Origin: Chitinophagaceae bacterium | GTDB taxonomy: Bacteria; Bacteroidota; Bacteroidia; Chitinophagales; Chitinophagaceae | Assembly (NCBI GenBank): GCA_019752295.1 | Contig: JAIEMK010000067.1 | Coordinates: forward strand, 1 to 35,756 | Reading direction: 5' to 3' | DNA: 35,756 nucleotides | In this document: one piece after another, positions 16,412 through 24,550 of the stretch | Numbering within the stretch: the stretch's first letter is position 1 | Layout of the letters: each line of letters opens with the position of its first letter | Notes under the pieces: generated by a model | The model's database searches: none | The model's input: only the letters and a program-made list of their open reading frames with translations | What the model was told of the DNA's origin: nothing | Translations under genes and position numbers: made by a program

Positions 16412-16921
16412 ATGATTGATATGGTACAATTTTCAGAAGAGAATCTGGCAAAAGTAAAAGAAATCATTGCCCGCTATCCCGAAGGAAAGCAGAAGAGTGC
16501 TTTATTGCCACTGCTGCACCTTGCACAGGATAATTTTGGGGGATGGTTGAGTGCAGAAACGATGGATTATGTTGCTTCTCTTTTACAGATCGAGCCGATT
16601 GAAGTGTATGAAGTGGCCACATTTTATAGTATGTACAATACCAAGCCGGTTGGAAGATATGTATTTGAAGTTTGTCAGACCGGACCCTGTATGTTGAATG
16701 GCAGTGACAACATAATAGAATATATCAGCAAAACGCTGAGCATTCAACCGGGAGAAACTACTGCCGATGGGTTATTTACTTTAAAAACAGCCGAGTGTTT
16801 GGGCGCTTGTGGTTATGCTCCAATGATGCAATTGGGCAAACACTATCGCGAGCACCTGACAAAAGAAAAAGTGGATGCAATTATTGCAGAGTGCAGATCT
16901 GCTGCAGCCGCCAATAATTAG
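16412..16921 (+). CDS. nuoE: NADH-quinone oxidoreductase subunit E
   Basis: A 169-residue (from ATG 16412) thioredoxin-fold subunit of the NADH dehydrogenase module that binds the [2Fe-2S] cluster N1a through C88, C93 (VCQTGPC), C129 and C133 (ECLGACGYAP). ATG 16412 is chosen over an in-frame TTG at 16406; ATG 16421 is another possible start. It works with NuoF and NuoG to take electrons from NADH. nuoF follows after 35 bp. Confidence 0.97.
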   Translation: MIDMVQFSEENLAKVKEIIARYPEGKQKSALLPLLHLAQDNFGGWLSAETMDYVASLLQIEPIEVYEVATFYSMYNTKPVGRYVFEVCQTGPCMLNGSDNIIEYISKTLSIQPGETTADGLFTLKTAECLGACGYAPMMQLGKHYREHLTKEKVDAIIAECRSAAAANN

Positions 16922-16956
16922 AAGATTCGGAAGCGCATAAAATATTAAATCAACGT

Positions 16957-18336
16957 ATGGCGAAAGCCACGCAATTGAATACAATGGGAAGAAAATTATT
17001 ATTAGAAAAAGCAGATGTTGAAGGAATTCGTTTTTACGATGTCTATCGCCGTGAAGGAGGATATCGCAGCGTAGAAAAAGCCCTGAAAACAATGAGCCCC
17101 GAAGAGATTGTGGAAGAAGTAAAGAAGAGTGGTCTTCGCGGTCGCGGTGGCGCCGGTTTTCCTGCTGGTATGAAATGGAGCTTTATTGCAAAACCCGAAG
17201 GCGTTCCGCGTCATCTGGTTTGTAATGCCGACGAAAGTGAGCCCGGAACTTTTAAGGATCGTTACCTGATGGAATTTATTCCCCACCTTTTGATCGAAGG
17301 ATTGATCGTAGCTTCTTATGCACTGGGAAGCCACGCAACTTATATTTATATCCGCGGAGAATATGCCTGGATCCCTGAAATTTTGGAACAGGCAATTGCC
17401 GAAGCAAAAGCAAATGGATTTTTAGGAAAGAATATTTTAGGAACCGGTTTCGATTGCGAAATTTATGTACAGCGTGGAGCAGGTGCATATATCTGTGGTG
17501 AAGAAACTGCACTAATCGAATCGCTGGAAGGCAAGCGTGGTAACCCCCGCATCAAACCTCCATTCCCCGCTATCAAAGGTGCATGGGGAAGACCCACCGT
17601 GGTAAATAATGTAGAAACGCTGGCTGCCGTTGTTCCAATCATCAATGAGGGCGGAGATGAATATGCGAAGATCGGTGTTGGAAAATCTACCGGTACCAAA
17701 TTAATTTCTGCATGTGGAAATATCAACAAGCCCGGCGTGTACGAGATTGATATGACCATCTCTGTAGAAGAATTTATTTTCAGCGACGAATATTGTGGAG
17801 GCATTGCAAACGGAAAAAGGTTGAAAGCATGCATCCCCGGCGGATCATCTGTACCCATTTTGCCCGCTAACTTATTATTGAAAACAGCCAAGGGCGAAAC
17901 ACGTTATATGAACTACGAAAGTTTGAGCGACGGTGGTTTTGCAACCGGTTCAATGATGGGCTCCGGTGGTTTTATAGTGTTGGATGAAGACCAGTGTGTG
18001 GTAAGAAATACTTATTCGTTGGCGCGTTTTTATCGTCATGAAAGTTGCGGACAGTGTTCTCCCTGCCGCGAGGGAACAGGATGGATGGAAAAATTATTAT
18101 TAAGACTTGAAAAAGGGGAAGGAAAGATCAGTGATATTGATTTGCTCTGGGATATCCAAAGCAAGATTGAAGGAAATACCATTTGCCCTTTGGGTGACGC
18201 TGCATCATGGCCCGTTGCTGCTGCAATCCGTCATTTCAGAGACGAATTTGAATGGCATGTAACGCACGCTGCCGAAGCGCAAAAAAGGAATTATGGATTG
18301 GCGCATTATGCAGATCCAATTCATGTACCTGCTTAA
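16957..18336 (+). CDS. nuoF: NADH-quinone oxidoreductase subunit F
   Basis: A 459-residue flavoprotein that oxidises NADH through FMN and passes electrons to cluster N3. The glycine-rich NADH/FMN region is GRGGAGFPAGMKW (residues 62-74), with CNADESEPGTFKDR and GAGAYICGEETALIESLEGKRG following. N3 ligands are C364, C367, C370 (ESCGQCSPCREG) and C410 (NTICPLGD). All are intact. The gene is followed not by nuoG, as expected, but by a 485-bp cassette containing a four-helix-bundle gene; only 5 bp lie between the nuoF stop and the left edge of that cassette. Confidence 0.98.
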   Translation: MAKATQLNTMGRKLLLEKADVEGIRFYDVYRREGGYRSVEKALKTMSPEEIVEEVKKSGLRGRGGAGFPAGMKWSFIAKPEGVPRHLVCNADESEPGTFKDRYLMEFIPHLLIEGLIVASYALGSHATYIYIRGEYAWIPEILEQAIAEAKANGFLGKNILGTGFDCEIYVQRGAGAYICGEETALIESLEGKRGNPRIKPPFPAIKGAWGRPTVVNNVETLAAVVPIINEGGDEYAKIGVGKSTGTKLISACGNINKPGVYEIDMTISVEEFIFSDEYCGGIANGKRLKACIPGGSSVPILPANLLLKTAKGETRYMNYESLSDGGFATGSMMGSGGFIVLDEDQCVVRNTYSLARFYRHESCGQCSPCREGTGWMEKLLLRLEKGEGKISDIDLLWDIQSKIEGNTICPLGDAASWPVAAAIRHFRDEFEWHVTHAAEAQKRNYGLAHYADPIHVPA

Positions 18337-18341
18337 AGGAT

Positions 18342-18373
18342 AAGTCAAAATTCAAAATTCAAAATTCAAAAAA
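18342..18373. repeat. left heptad tract of the cassette
   Basis: After AAG, the unit TCAAAAT occurs three times (18345-18365) and is followed by TCAAAAA; the four-helix-bundle gene starts one base later at 18374. Units are inverted relative to the right tract. Confidence 0.9.
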
Positions 18374-18757
18374 ATGGATGAAGGATTTGAAGACTTAGAA
18401 TTGAATGAAGATGGGAAGCCTTATAATATTAGGCACAGGTGTTATTATTTTTCGAGGGATCTTATATTATTTGTGAAGGATTGTGTGATTGAAAGGGTTT
18501 ATAGTTCTTTGTTTGATCAAGTAATTAGAAGTGGAACATCCATTGGAGCAAATTTAGTGGAGGGAAAGTCGGGTGTTTCTTCAAAGGATTGGTTAAATTA
18601 TTTTGGAATTGCTTTAAAGTCTGCAAATGAAACAAAGTATTGGTTATATCTAATTAGAGATACCATGAATGTTTCAAATAAAAAAACAGATGAATTAATA
18701 AAGGAAGCAGATGAAATTTCGAAAATCATAGCTTCAATTATTATAAACAAAAAATAG
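18374..18757 (+). CDS. four-helix-bundle protein (23S rRNA intervening-sequence protein family)
   Basis: A 127-residue, all-helical protein of the family first described from proteins encoded in 23S rRNA intervening sequences, also related to the accessory protein Avd of diversity-generating retroelements. The core SLFDQVIRSGTSIGANLVEG, then SSKDWLNYFGIALKSANETKYWL, matches the family pattern (basic/polar helix 1, S-I-x-A-N-x-x-E-G, then a helix with repeated Ala/Glu). No catalytic motif is present; the protein probably oligomerises and may bind nucleic acid (known for relatives, inferred here). It sits in the middle of the nuo operon in the same direction, with AT-rich composition unlike its neighbours and heptad repeats on both sides. 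Not a ribosomal protein, despite the S23 label sometimes used. Confidence 0.88.
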   Translation: MDEGFEDLELNEDGKPYNIRHRCYYFSRDLILFVKDCVIERVYSSLFDQVIRSGTSIGANLVEGKSGVSSKDWLNYFGIALKSANETKYWLYLIRDTMNVSNKKTDELIKEADEISKIIASIIINKK

Positions 18758-18767
18758 TCATCATTAA

Positions 18768-18826
18768 CTTTTGAATTTTGACTTTTAACTTTTGAATTTT
18801 GACTTTTGACTTTTGAATTTTGACTT
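18768..18826. repeat. right heptad tract of the cassette
   Basis: Eight consecutive 7-base units of the form (C/A)TTTT(G/A)A run from 18768 to 18823, followed by CTT, and the nuoG ATG begins at 18827. Five units are CTTTTGA or CTTTTAA and three are ATTTTGA. The 7-base phase is unbroken. Confidence 0.92.
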
Positions 18827-19924
18827 ATGTCCGATATACCATTATTTAAAGTAACAATCGATAACATCAGCATCGAAGTGCCTGCAGGAACAACTGTTCT
18901 GAATGCAGCAAGGATGATTGGTGGCGAAGTAGCTCCACCTGCTATGTGTTATTATAGCAAACTCGAAGGCAGTGGTGGAAAATGCCGTACCTGTTTAGTA
19001 GAAGTGAGTAAGGGTTCTGAAAAAGATCCGCGCCCAATGCCGAAGCTGGTGGCGAGTTGCAGAACAACCGTGATGGATGGAATGGAAGTAAAAAATATTA
19101 CCAGTGCTAAAGTAGTTGATGCAAGAGCATCTATCGTTGAATTTTTATTATTGAACCACCCGCTCGATTGCCCCATCTGCGATCAGGCCGGCGAATGTCA
19201 TCTGCAGGATCTGAGCTACGAACACGGTAAAGAAGGCACTCGTTATGAATTTCAACGCCGAACATTTAAAAAACACGATTTAGGTAAATATATTCAGTTG
19301 CACATGACGCGCTGCATACTATGTTACCGTTGCGTATTTACTGCCGATCAGTTAACAAAAAAACGCGCTCACGGAATACTAGATCGTGGCGATCATTCCG
19401 AGATTGCTACATTTATTGAAAAAAATCTGGATAGCGATTTTATAGGTAATGTAATTGATGTTTGCCCTGTGGGTGCACTAACGGATAAGACTTTCCGTTT
19501 TAAAAATCGTGTTTGGTTTTTAAAACCTATGGATGCCCACAGAGATTGCCCAACCTGTAGCGGTAAAGTTACCCTGTGGAACAGAGGCGATGAGGTTTTC
19601 CGCGTTACTGCCCGTAAAGATCAGTGGGGCGAAGTGGAAGACTGGATTTGTAATGACTGCCGATTTGAGAAAAAGAAAACGAGCGACTGGGTGATTGAAG
19701 GACCGAGATTGATTGACCGACATTCAGTAATTGCACAAGGACATTATGCAGGTACCGTTGGAATGCATAAGCCCACAGAAACATTCAGTGCAGTGCATCA
19801 TGGCAGACAACCCAAATTATTGATGGATATTCATTCTGTGAGTGAAGTGAATCAGGCCGACATTGATTTAAGTATTATTGCAGGCCCGGCACATTCCAAC
19901 AATTTTAATTCTAACAAAGACTAA
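18827..19924 (+). CDS. nuoG: NADH-quinone oxidoreductase subunit G (short form)
   Basis: A 365-residue iron-sulfur subunit of the NADH module. Ligands for N1b (C41, C53, C56, C78), N5 (H111, C115, C118, C124) and N4 (C163, C166, C169, C213) are all visible. After these comes only a short zinc/iron-like segment with C241, C244, C275 and C278 (CPTC and CNDC), the remnant of the domain that holds cluster N7 in some bacteria. The molybdopterin-oxidoreductase-like C-terminal half of the E. coli subunit (about 900 residues in total) is absent; short NuoG proteins are usual in Bacteroidota, so this is not a truncation artefact. The start codon abuts the right repeat tract of the cassette, so its leader is made entirely of repeat. 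Confidence 0.96.
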   Translation: MSDIPLFKVTIDNISIEVPAGTTVLNAARMIGGEVAPPAMCYYSKLEGSGGKCRTCLVEVSKGSEKDPRPMPKLVASCRTTVMDGMEVKNITSAKVVDARASIVEFLLLNHPLDCPICDQAGECHLQDLSYEHGKEGTRYEFQRRTFKKHDLGKYIQLHMTRCILCYRCVFTADQLTKKRAHGILDRGDHSEIATFIEKNLDSDFIGNVIDVCPVGALTDKTFRFKNRVWFLKPMDAHRDCPTCSGKVTLWNRGDEVFRVTARKDQWGEVEDWICNDCRFEKKKTSDWVIEGPRLIDRHSVIAQGHYAGTVGMHKPTETFSAVHHGRQPKLLMDIHSVSEVNQADIDLSIIAGPAHSNNFNSNKD

Positions 19925-19937
19925 TTGATTATAGATC

Positions 19938-20984
19938 ATGACACTACTTGCTATTGACTGGCTGCTGATAATTGAAAAACTGGTGCTGATTGCCATCATT
20001 GTTTTTGCAAGCTTGGGTATTGCATTGTACACCACATTTGCAGAACGTAAAGTAGCAGCAGTTTTACAAGATCGTCCGGGTCCCGAACGCGCCGGCCCTT
20101 TTGGATTATTTCAACCTTTGGCCGATGGTTTGAAACTCATCATGAAAGAAGAGATCATTCCAACTTCTTCCAATAAAGCATTGTTTATTATTGGCCCAGG
20201 TCTGGCTATGACAGCCGCGTTAATGACCTGTGCTGTTATTCCATGGGGAAGTACCGTTGAATTATTTGGTCGTAAAATGGATCTGCAAATTGCCGATATC
20301 AATATTGGAATCTTATATGTTTTTGGTGTGGTAAGTTTGGGCGTATATGGTATCATGATTGGTGGATGGGCTTCGAATAATAAATTCTCACTAATGGCTG
20401 CACTGCGCGGAGCTTCGCAGGCAATTAGTTACGAATTGGCAATGGGTATTGCATTGATCGCTTTATTGATGACAACCGGATCACTGAGTTTAAAAACCAT
20501 TGTTGACCAGCAAATGCAGCCCGGACATTTATGGAATATCGCCTACCAACCACTGGGCTTCCTGCTTTTCTTTATTTGTGCCATGGCAGAATGTAATAGA
20601 ACTCCCTTCGATTTACCTGAAGCAGAAAATGAATTGAACTTCGGTTATCATCAAGAGTACTCATCCATGAAACTCGGATTCTATTTATTTGCTGAATATA
20701 TAAATATGATCATGAGCAGTGCCATTATGGCTTCGCTCTATTTTGGTGGATACGATATTCCTTTCTTTAACGAAAGTATCTTGTCGCCAAATATTGCGGC
20801 ATTGGTGGGAGTAGCCGCATTGTTGATCAAGATTATAATATTTATTTTCATCTTCATGTGGATTCGTTGGACCATCCCACGCTTCCGTTATGATCAGTTG
20901 ATGAATCTTGGTTGGAAAAGTTTGATTCCACTGGCATTATTAAATATGCTGGTAACAGGAGCTTGGATATTGTATAGAGGATAA
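19938..20984 (+). CDS. nuoH: NADH-quinone oxidoreductase subunit H
   Basis: A 348-residue membrane subunit with about eight helices that joins the two arms and forms the entry of the quinone tunnel. Signatures are FAERKVAAVLQDRPGPERAGPFGLFQPLADGLKL near the N-terminus and MAECNRTPFDLPEAENEL in the fifth-sixth helix loop, then HQEYSSMKLGFYLFAEY. Charged residues of the E-channel are present (for example the glutamates in PEAENEL). It begins 13 bp after nuoG, so the two are tightly coupled; nuoI follows after 70 bp. Confidence 0.98.
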   Translation: MTLLAIDWLLIIEKLVLIAIIVFASLGIALYTTFAERKVAAVLQDRPGPERAGPFGLFQPLADGLKLIMKEEIIPTSSNKALFIIGPGLAMTAALMTCAVIPWGSTVELFGRKMDLQIADINIGILYVFGVVSLGVYGIMIGGWASNNKFSLMAALRGASQAISYELAMGIALIALLMTTGSLSLKTIVDQQMQPGHLWNIAYQPLGFLLFFICAMAECNRTPFDLPEAENELNFGYHQEYSSMKLGFYLFAEYINMIMSSAIMASLYFGGYDIPFFNESILSPNIAALVGVAALLIKIIIFIFIFMWIRWTIPRFRYDQLMNLGWKSLIPLALLNMLVTGAWILYRG

Positions 20985-21054
20985 TATAGTTTGAAATAAA
21001 ATATTTTTGTAAACCTTTTTTAAGCATCGGCTTAAAATAAAGTGATCAAATAAA

Positions 21055-21603
21055 ATGGAGGCACTAACCACAAGAGCAAAAGAAGTAAGCCGCAAGCCGA
21101 TGAGTTTTGCAGAGAGCTTGTACATACCCAATATCTTAAAAGGTATGTTCATCACTTTCGGACATATGTTTAAGAAACAACCAACCATCCGCTACCCCGA
21201 ACAAAAACGCGAGTTTAGTCCGGTGTTTCGTGGCCTGCACGTATTGAACCGCGACGAACAAGGGCGCGAGCGTTGCACAGCCTGTGGACTATGCGCCGTG
21301 GCATGTCCGGCCGAAGCAATTACAATGGAAGCTGCCGAACGTTTGGAAGGTGAAGAAAATTTGTATCGCGAAGAAAAATATGCAGCACGTTACGAGATTA
21401 ATATGCTGCGTTGTATTTTCTGCGGACTCTGCGAAGAAGCCTGCCCCAAAGATGCAATTTATTTGAGCGAAACTTTTGCTCCGGCAAATTATAGTAGAAA
21501 GGGATTTATTTATAGTAAGGAAGACTTGGTTATTCCGAATCCGCTAACAGATCCGGAAGGATATGCAAAAGCAAAGGGAGCGCCAAGAGCAATTAATAAT
21601 TAA
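21055..21603 (+). CDS. nuoI: NADH-quinone oxidoreductase subunit I
   Basis: A 182-residue ferredoxin-like subunit that binds clusters N6a and N6b. Two 4Fe-4S motifs are complete: C74, C77, C80 and C84 (CTACGLCAVACP) and C120, C123, C126 and C130 (CIFCGLCEEACP). The N-terminal 60 residues contain the amphipathic segment that lies on the membrane next to NuoH. It precedes nuoJ by 42 bp, in which a small hairpin lies. Confidence 0.98.
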   Translation: MEALTTRAKEVSRKPMSFAESLYIPNILKGMFITFGHMFKKQPTIRYPEQKREFSPVFRGLHVLNRDEQGRERCTACGLCAVACPAEAITMEAAERLEGEENLYREEKYAARYEINMLRCIFCGLCEEACPKDAIYLSETFAPANYSRKGFIYSKEDLVIPNPLTDPEGYAKAKGAPRAINN

Positions 21604-21613
21604 CAATTACTGG

Positions 21614-21627
21614 TTGCCCCGAGGCAA
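21614..21627 (+). other. small hairpin between nuoI and nuoJ
   Basis: TTGCC and GGCAA form a 5-bp stem around CCGA, 18 bp before nuoJ. No T-run follows, so it is unlikely to be a terminator; it could be an RNA-processing or stability element. Confidence 0.3.
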
Positions 21628-21645
21628 TTATTAATTAAAGCAACA

Positions 21646-22149
21646 ATGAATACAACAGAAATATTATTCTTTTTTTTAAGTGCGGTGGCCATCTTCTGTG
21701 CCTGCATGGTATTGATCAGCAAGAACCCCGTGCATAGTGTGTTGTGGCTGGTAGGAACTTTCTTTGCAATATCTGGACACTATATTTTACTCAATGCCCA
21801 GTTTCTGGCAATCGTAAATATAATCGTGTATGCCGGCGCCATCATGGTATTATTCTTATTTGTGATTATGCTGATGAACTTGAATCAACAGAACGAACCG
21901 CAGAAAGGATTTTGGATGAAGCTTGCCGGTGTAATTTCGGGAGGTTGCTTTATGATGGTATTAATTTCATTGGTTCGTCAGGCTGCTGATCTGAATAACA
22001 AAACAGCAATGACAACCGATGGTGATATCGGACTGATCAAAAACCTGGGTAAAGTACTTTTTAGCGATTATGTAGTGCCTTTTGAAATAACAAGTGTGCT
22101 TTTTTTGAGTGCGATGGTGGGTGCGATAGTAATGGGAAAAAAAGATTAA
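21646..22149 (+). CDS. nuoJ: NADH-quinone oxidoreductase subunit J
   Basis: A 167-residue membrane subunit of the ND6 family with five predicted helices. The third-helix segment AIVNIIVYAGAIMVLFLFVIMLMNL contains the conserved Y-A-G-A-I-M-V-L-F-L-F-V signature, whose pi-bulge is central to coupling in studied complexes. The N-terminal helix and the SKNPVHSVLWLV stretch are also typical. nuoK follows after 56 bp. Confidence 0.97.
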   Translation: MNTTEILFFFLSAVAIFCACMVLISKNPVHSVLWLVGTFFAISGHYILLNAQFLAIVNIIVYAGAIMVLFLFVIMLMNLNQQNEPQKGFWMKLAGVISGGCFMMVLISLVRQAADLNNKTAMTTDGDIGLIKNLGKVLFSDYVVPFEITSVLFLSAMVGAIVMGKKD

Positions 22150-22205
22150 TGCAATAAAATGAATCATCAACTTTGGGCAATAGCCTGAAGCAATTAATAT
22201 AGCTT

Positions 22206-22541
22206 ATGCCAATACAATATTATATCTATCTCTGTTTAGCTTTATTCAGCATCGGTGTAATCGGAGTGCTTACACGCCGCAATGTGATTATCGTTTTTAT
22301 GTGCATCGAATTGATGTTTAATTCGGTGAACTTGTTGCTTGTGGCATTTTCGAAAATGCATCTGGCAGCAGTACCTGCTATCATAAAGAATTCAACAGTA
22401 GGAAGCGATGGACAATTATTTGTATTTTTTATTATGGTGGTTGCCGCTGCAGAAGTAAGTGTGGGACTTGCCATTATTGTAATGTTGTTTAGAAACACGC
22501 ATTCGGTAGATATTAACTTTTTGAACAGATTGAAAAATTAA
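22206..22541 (+). CDS. nuoK: NADH-quinone oxidoreductase subunit K
   Basis: A 111-residue three-helix membrane subunit of the ND4L family. The two conserved membrane glutamates of the proton path are visible in [18 protein letters not shown] and [19 protein letters not shown]. The length is slightly more than the usual 100, owing to a longer loop between helices 2 and 3 ([20 protein letters not shown]). nuoL follows after 59 bp that hold an inverted repeat. Confidence 0.97.
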   Translation: MPIQYYIYLCLALFSIGVIGVLTRRNVIIVFMCIELMFNSVNLLLVAFSKMHLAAVPAIIKNSTVGSDGQLFVFFIMVVAAAEVSVGLAIIVMLFRNTHSVDINFLNRLKN

Positions 22542-22545
22542 AATA

Positions 22546-22586
22546 CTGGAACCTGAATGATCTTTATCGATTCGTATGGGTTCCGG
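22546..22586 (+). other. inverted repeat between nuoK and nuoL
   Basis: GGAACC (22548-22553) and GGTTCC (22579-22584), extended by two more pairs (one wobble), can close a 41-nt stem-loop 15 bp before the nuoL ATG. There is no T-run. It may be an mRNA stability or processing element. Confidence 0.35.
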
Positions 22587-22600
22587 ACTTTCAGTAGATT

Positions 22601-24532
22601 ATGAGTAAACTTGTTTATTTAATTCCGCTTTTCCCGCTGCTGGGATTTCTGATCAATGGATTGGGCAGAAAATCCTTATCAAAATCATTGATAGCCATCA
22701 TTGGCAGCGGTACCATACTTGCATCCTTTGTAGTAAGTGTATTGGTATTCTTTGATGTAAAAGCAAATGGCGCTTCTGTTATTTCGCTGTTCAACTTTAT
22801 TGATGTAAAAGGATTACTCATACCCTTTGCGTTTCAGGTAGACCAACTGTCTGCATTATTTCTTTTAATTGTTACCGGTATCGGCTTCCTGATTCATCTG
22901 TATTCTACCGCATACATGAACGAGGAGGAGCCACAACACTATGCACGATATTTTGCCTACCTCAACCTTTTTATATTCTCAATGCTATTGCTGGTGTTGG
23001 GAGCCAACTACGTAATTATGTTTATTGGTTGGGAAGGCGTTGGTTTATGTTCTTATTTGCTGATCGGATATTGGTTTAAGAATAACGATTATAACTATGC
23101 GGCTAAGAAAGCATTTGTGATGAACCGCATTGGCGATCTGGGATTCTTACTCGCTTTGTTTTGGCTGATCTTTAAATTAGGCACTGCCACATACGGCGAT
23201 GTTTTTGCTCAGGTAGATAAACTTAGTGCTTTTGATATTACGGCCATCACTGCATTATTATTTGTTGGAGCAATGGGTAAGAGTGCACAGATTCCTTTGT
23301 ACACCTGGTTGCCCGATGCAATGGCGGGTCCAACACCCGTTTCAGCACTGATACACGCGGCCACCATGGTAACTGCCGGCATCTATATGATTGCCCGTAG
23401 CAATATTTTATACACAATGGCGCCGGGTACACAAACTCTGATCGCAATCGTTGGTCTGGCAACAGCCATCTTTGCTGCAACTATTGCGTTAAAACAAAAC
23501 GATATCAAAAAAGTATTGGCTTATTCAACAGTAAGTCAGTTGGGTTATATGTTTCTGGGTTTAGGTGTTGGGGCTTATACCGGTTCGGTATTTCACGTAA
23601 TGACGCATGCTTTCTTTAAAGCCTTGTTATTCCTAGGTGCAGGTTCTGTAATTCATGCAATGCACCACGAACAGGATATTCGTAAAATGGGAGGATTGAA
23701 AAAGTTCATGCCCATTACGCATATTACTTTCTTGTTAGCATGCTTGGCAATTGCAGGAATTCCTCCATTTTCGGGCTTCTTCTCAAAAGACGAAATTCTG
23801 ATGGCTGCATATGCTAAAAATCCGATTTACTATTATGTAGGATTAGGCGGCGCATTGATGACAGCATTTTATATGTTTAGATTATACACTTTAACCTTCC
23901 TCGGTGGATTTAGAGGAACGCATGAGCAGGAACATCATTTACACGAGAGCCCTGCTGCAATGACCATTCCACTGATTGTGCTGGCAATCTTATCGGTTGT
24001 GGGCGGATGGATCGGTATACCCGAAGTGATAGCAAAAGATGCACATTCGCTCGAAAAATTTTTGGCTCCTGTTTTTGCGGGATCAGCGGCCATTGCAGAA
24101 CAACATCATCTCGAAGCATCGCAGGAATGGATGTTTATGGGTATTTCAACCCTTTTGATTGTTGGAGTAATTTTTTATGCAATTGGCAGTTATAAAAAAT
24201 ATCAGGTTGATGCATCTGAAAATACGGGAATTGCAAAATTGCTTGAAAATAAATGGTATGTTGATGAATTGTACGATGCCGTAATAGTAAACCCCTTGAA
24301 TTCACTTGCAGGGTTCTTTAAAAATATGGTTGAGAAGAATGTGATCGACGGAGCAGTGAACGGCGTGGGTAAATTAGTAGCATATGGTTCCCGACAATTG
24401 CGTTTGGTTCAGAGCGGACAAGTAGGCAACTATGTGCTGATTATGGTGCTGGCAATTGTAGTATTTATTTTGGTTTGGTTTAACGACCTCACCATCATGT
24501 ATTATTTGAATCGTTTATTTAAAATGGCTTAG
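22601..24532 (+). CDS. nuoL: NADH-quinone oxidoreductase subunit L
   Basis: A 643-residue antiporter-like subunit at the far end of the membrane arm, with about 16 helices. The proton-path residues E145 (GWEGVGLCSYLLIGYW) and K227 (GAMGKSAQIPLYTWLPDAMAGPTPVSALIHAATMVTAG region) correspond to E144 and K229 of E. coli NuoL. The long lateral helix and final anchoring helix are represented by the region from about residue 530, which includes NKWYVDELYDAVIVNPLNSLA. Length is close to the family norm of about 610-640. nuoM follows after 18 bp. Confidence 0.98.
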   Translation: MSKLVYLIPLFPLLGFLINGLGRKSLSKSLIAIIGSGTILASFVVSVLVFFDVKANGASVISLFNFIDVKGLLIPFAFQVDQLSALFLLIVTGIGFLIHLYSTAYMNEEEPQHYARYFAYLNLFIFSMLLLVLGANYVIMFIGWEGVGLCSYLLIGYWFKNNDYNYAAKKAFVMNRIGDLGFLLALFWLIFKLGTATYGDVFAQVDKLSAFDITAITALLFVGAMGKSAQIPLYTWLPDAMAGPTPVSALIHAATMVTAGIYMIARSNILYTMAPGTQTLIAIVGLATAIFAATIALKQNDIKKVLAYSTVSQLGYMFLGLGVGAYTGSVFHVMTHAFFKALLFLGAGSVIHAMHHEQDIRKMGGLKKFMPITHITFLLACLAIAGIPPFSGFFSKDEILMAAYAKNPIYYYVGLGGALMTAFYMFRLYTLTFLGGFRGTHEQEHHLHESPAAMTIPLIVLAILSVVGGWIGIPEVIAKDAHSLEKFLAPVFAGSAAIAEQHHLEASQEWMFMGISTLLIVGVIFYAIGSYKKYQVDASENTGIAKLLENKWYVDELYDAVIVNPLNSLAGFFKNMVEKNVIDGAVNGVGKLVAYGSRQLRLVQSGQVGNYVLIMVLAIVVFILVWFNDLTIMYYLNRLFKMA

Positions 24533-24550
24533 GCTCGTTAAAGAAAATAT

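Larger units (their letters stand above)
18342..18826. mobile_element. putative 485-bp cassette: heptad TIRs around a four-helix-bundle gene
   Basis: The left edge AAGTCAAAATTCAAAA (18342-18357) and the right edge TTTTGAATTTTGACTT (18811-18826) are perfect 16-bp inverted repeats. Between them lies one small gene and nothing else. The insertion splits nuoF from nuoG, neighbours in a conserved operon, which is strong circumstantial evidence of arrival by insertion. No transposase is encoded and no target-site duplication is evident, so the mechanism is unknown. Boundaries are defined by the repeats only. Confidence 0.55.

Noticed and set aside
18374..18757. Four-helix-bundle protein as a genuine ribosomal protein S23
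   Set aside because: The S23 label is historical. The protein lies in a repeat-bounded cassette in a respiratory operon and no rRNA is present in the window.
18342..18826. Short repeats around the four-helix-bundle gene as a CRISPR array or diversity-generating retroelement
   Set aside because: Units are 7 bp with no spacers and no cas genes. There is no reverse transcriptase, template repeat or variable-repeat gene nearby, so the Avd relationship stays at family level only.
18598..18873. Minus-strand reading frame across the right heptad tract
   Set aside because: Its repeating NSKVKSQ residues simply reflect the complement of the heptads, and it is antisense to two supported genes.
18827..19924. 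nuoG as a gene truncated by the cassette insertion
   Set aside because: All N1b, N4 and N5 ligands and the N-terminus are intact, and short NuoG proteins are normal in Bacteroidota.
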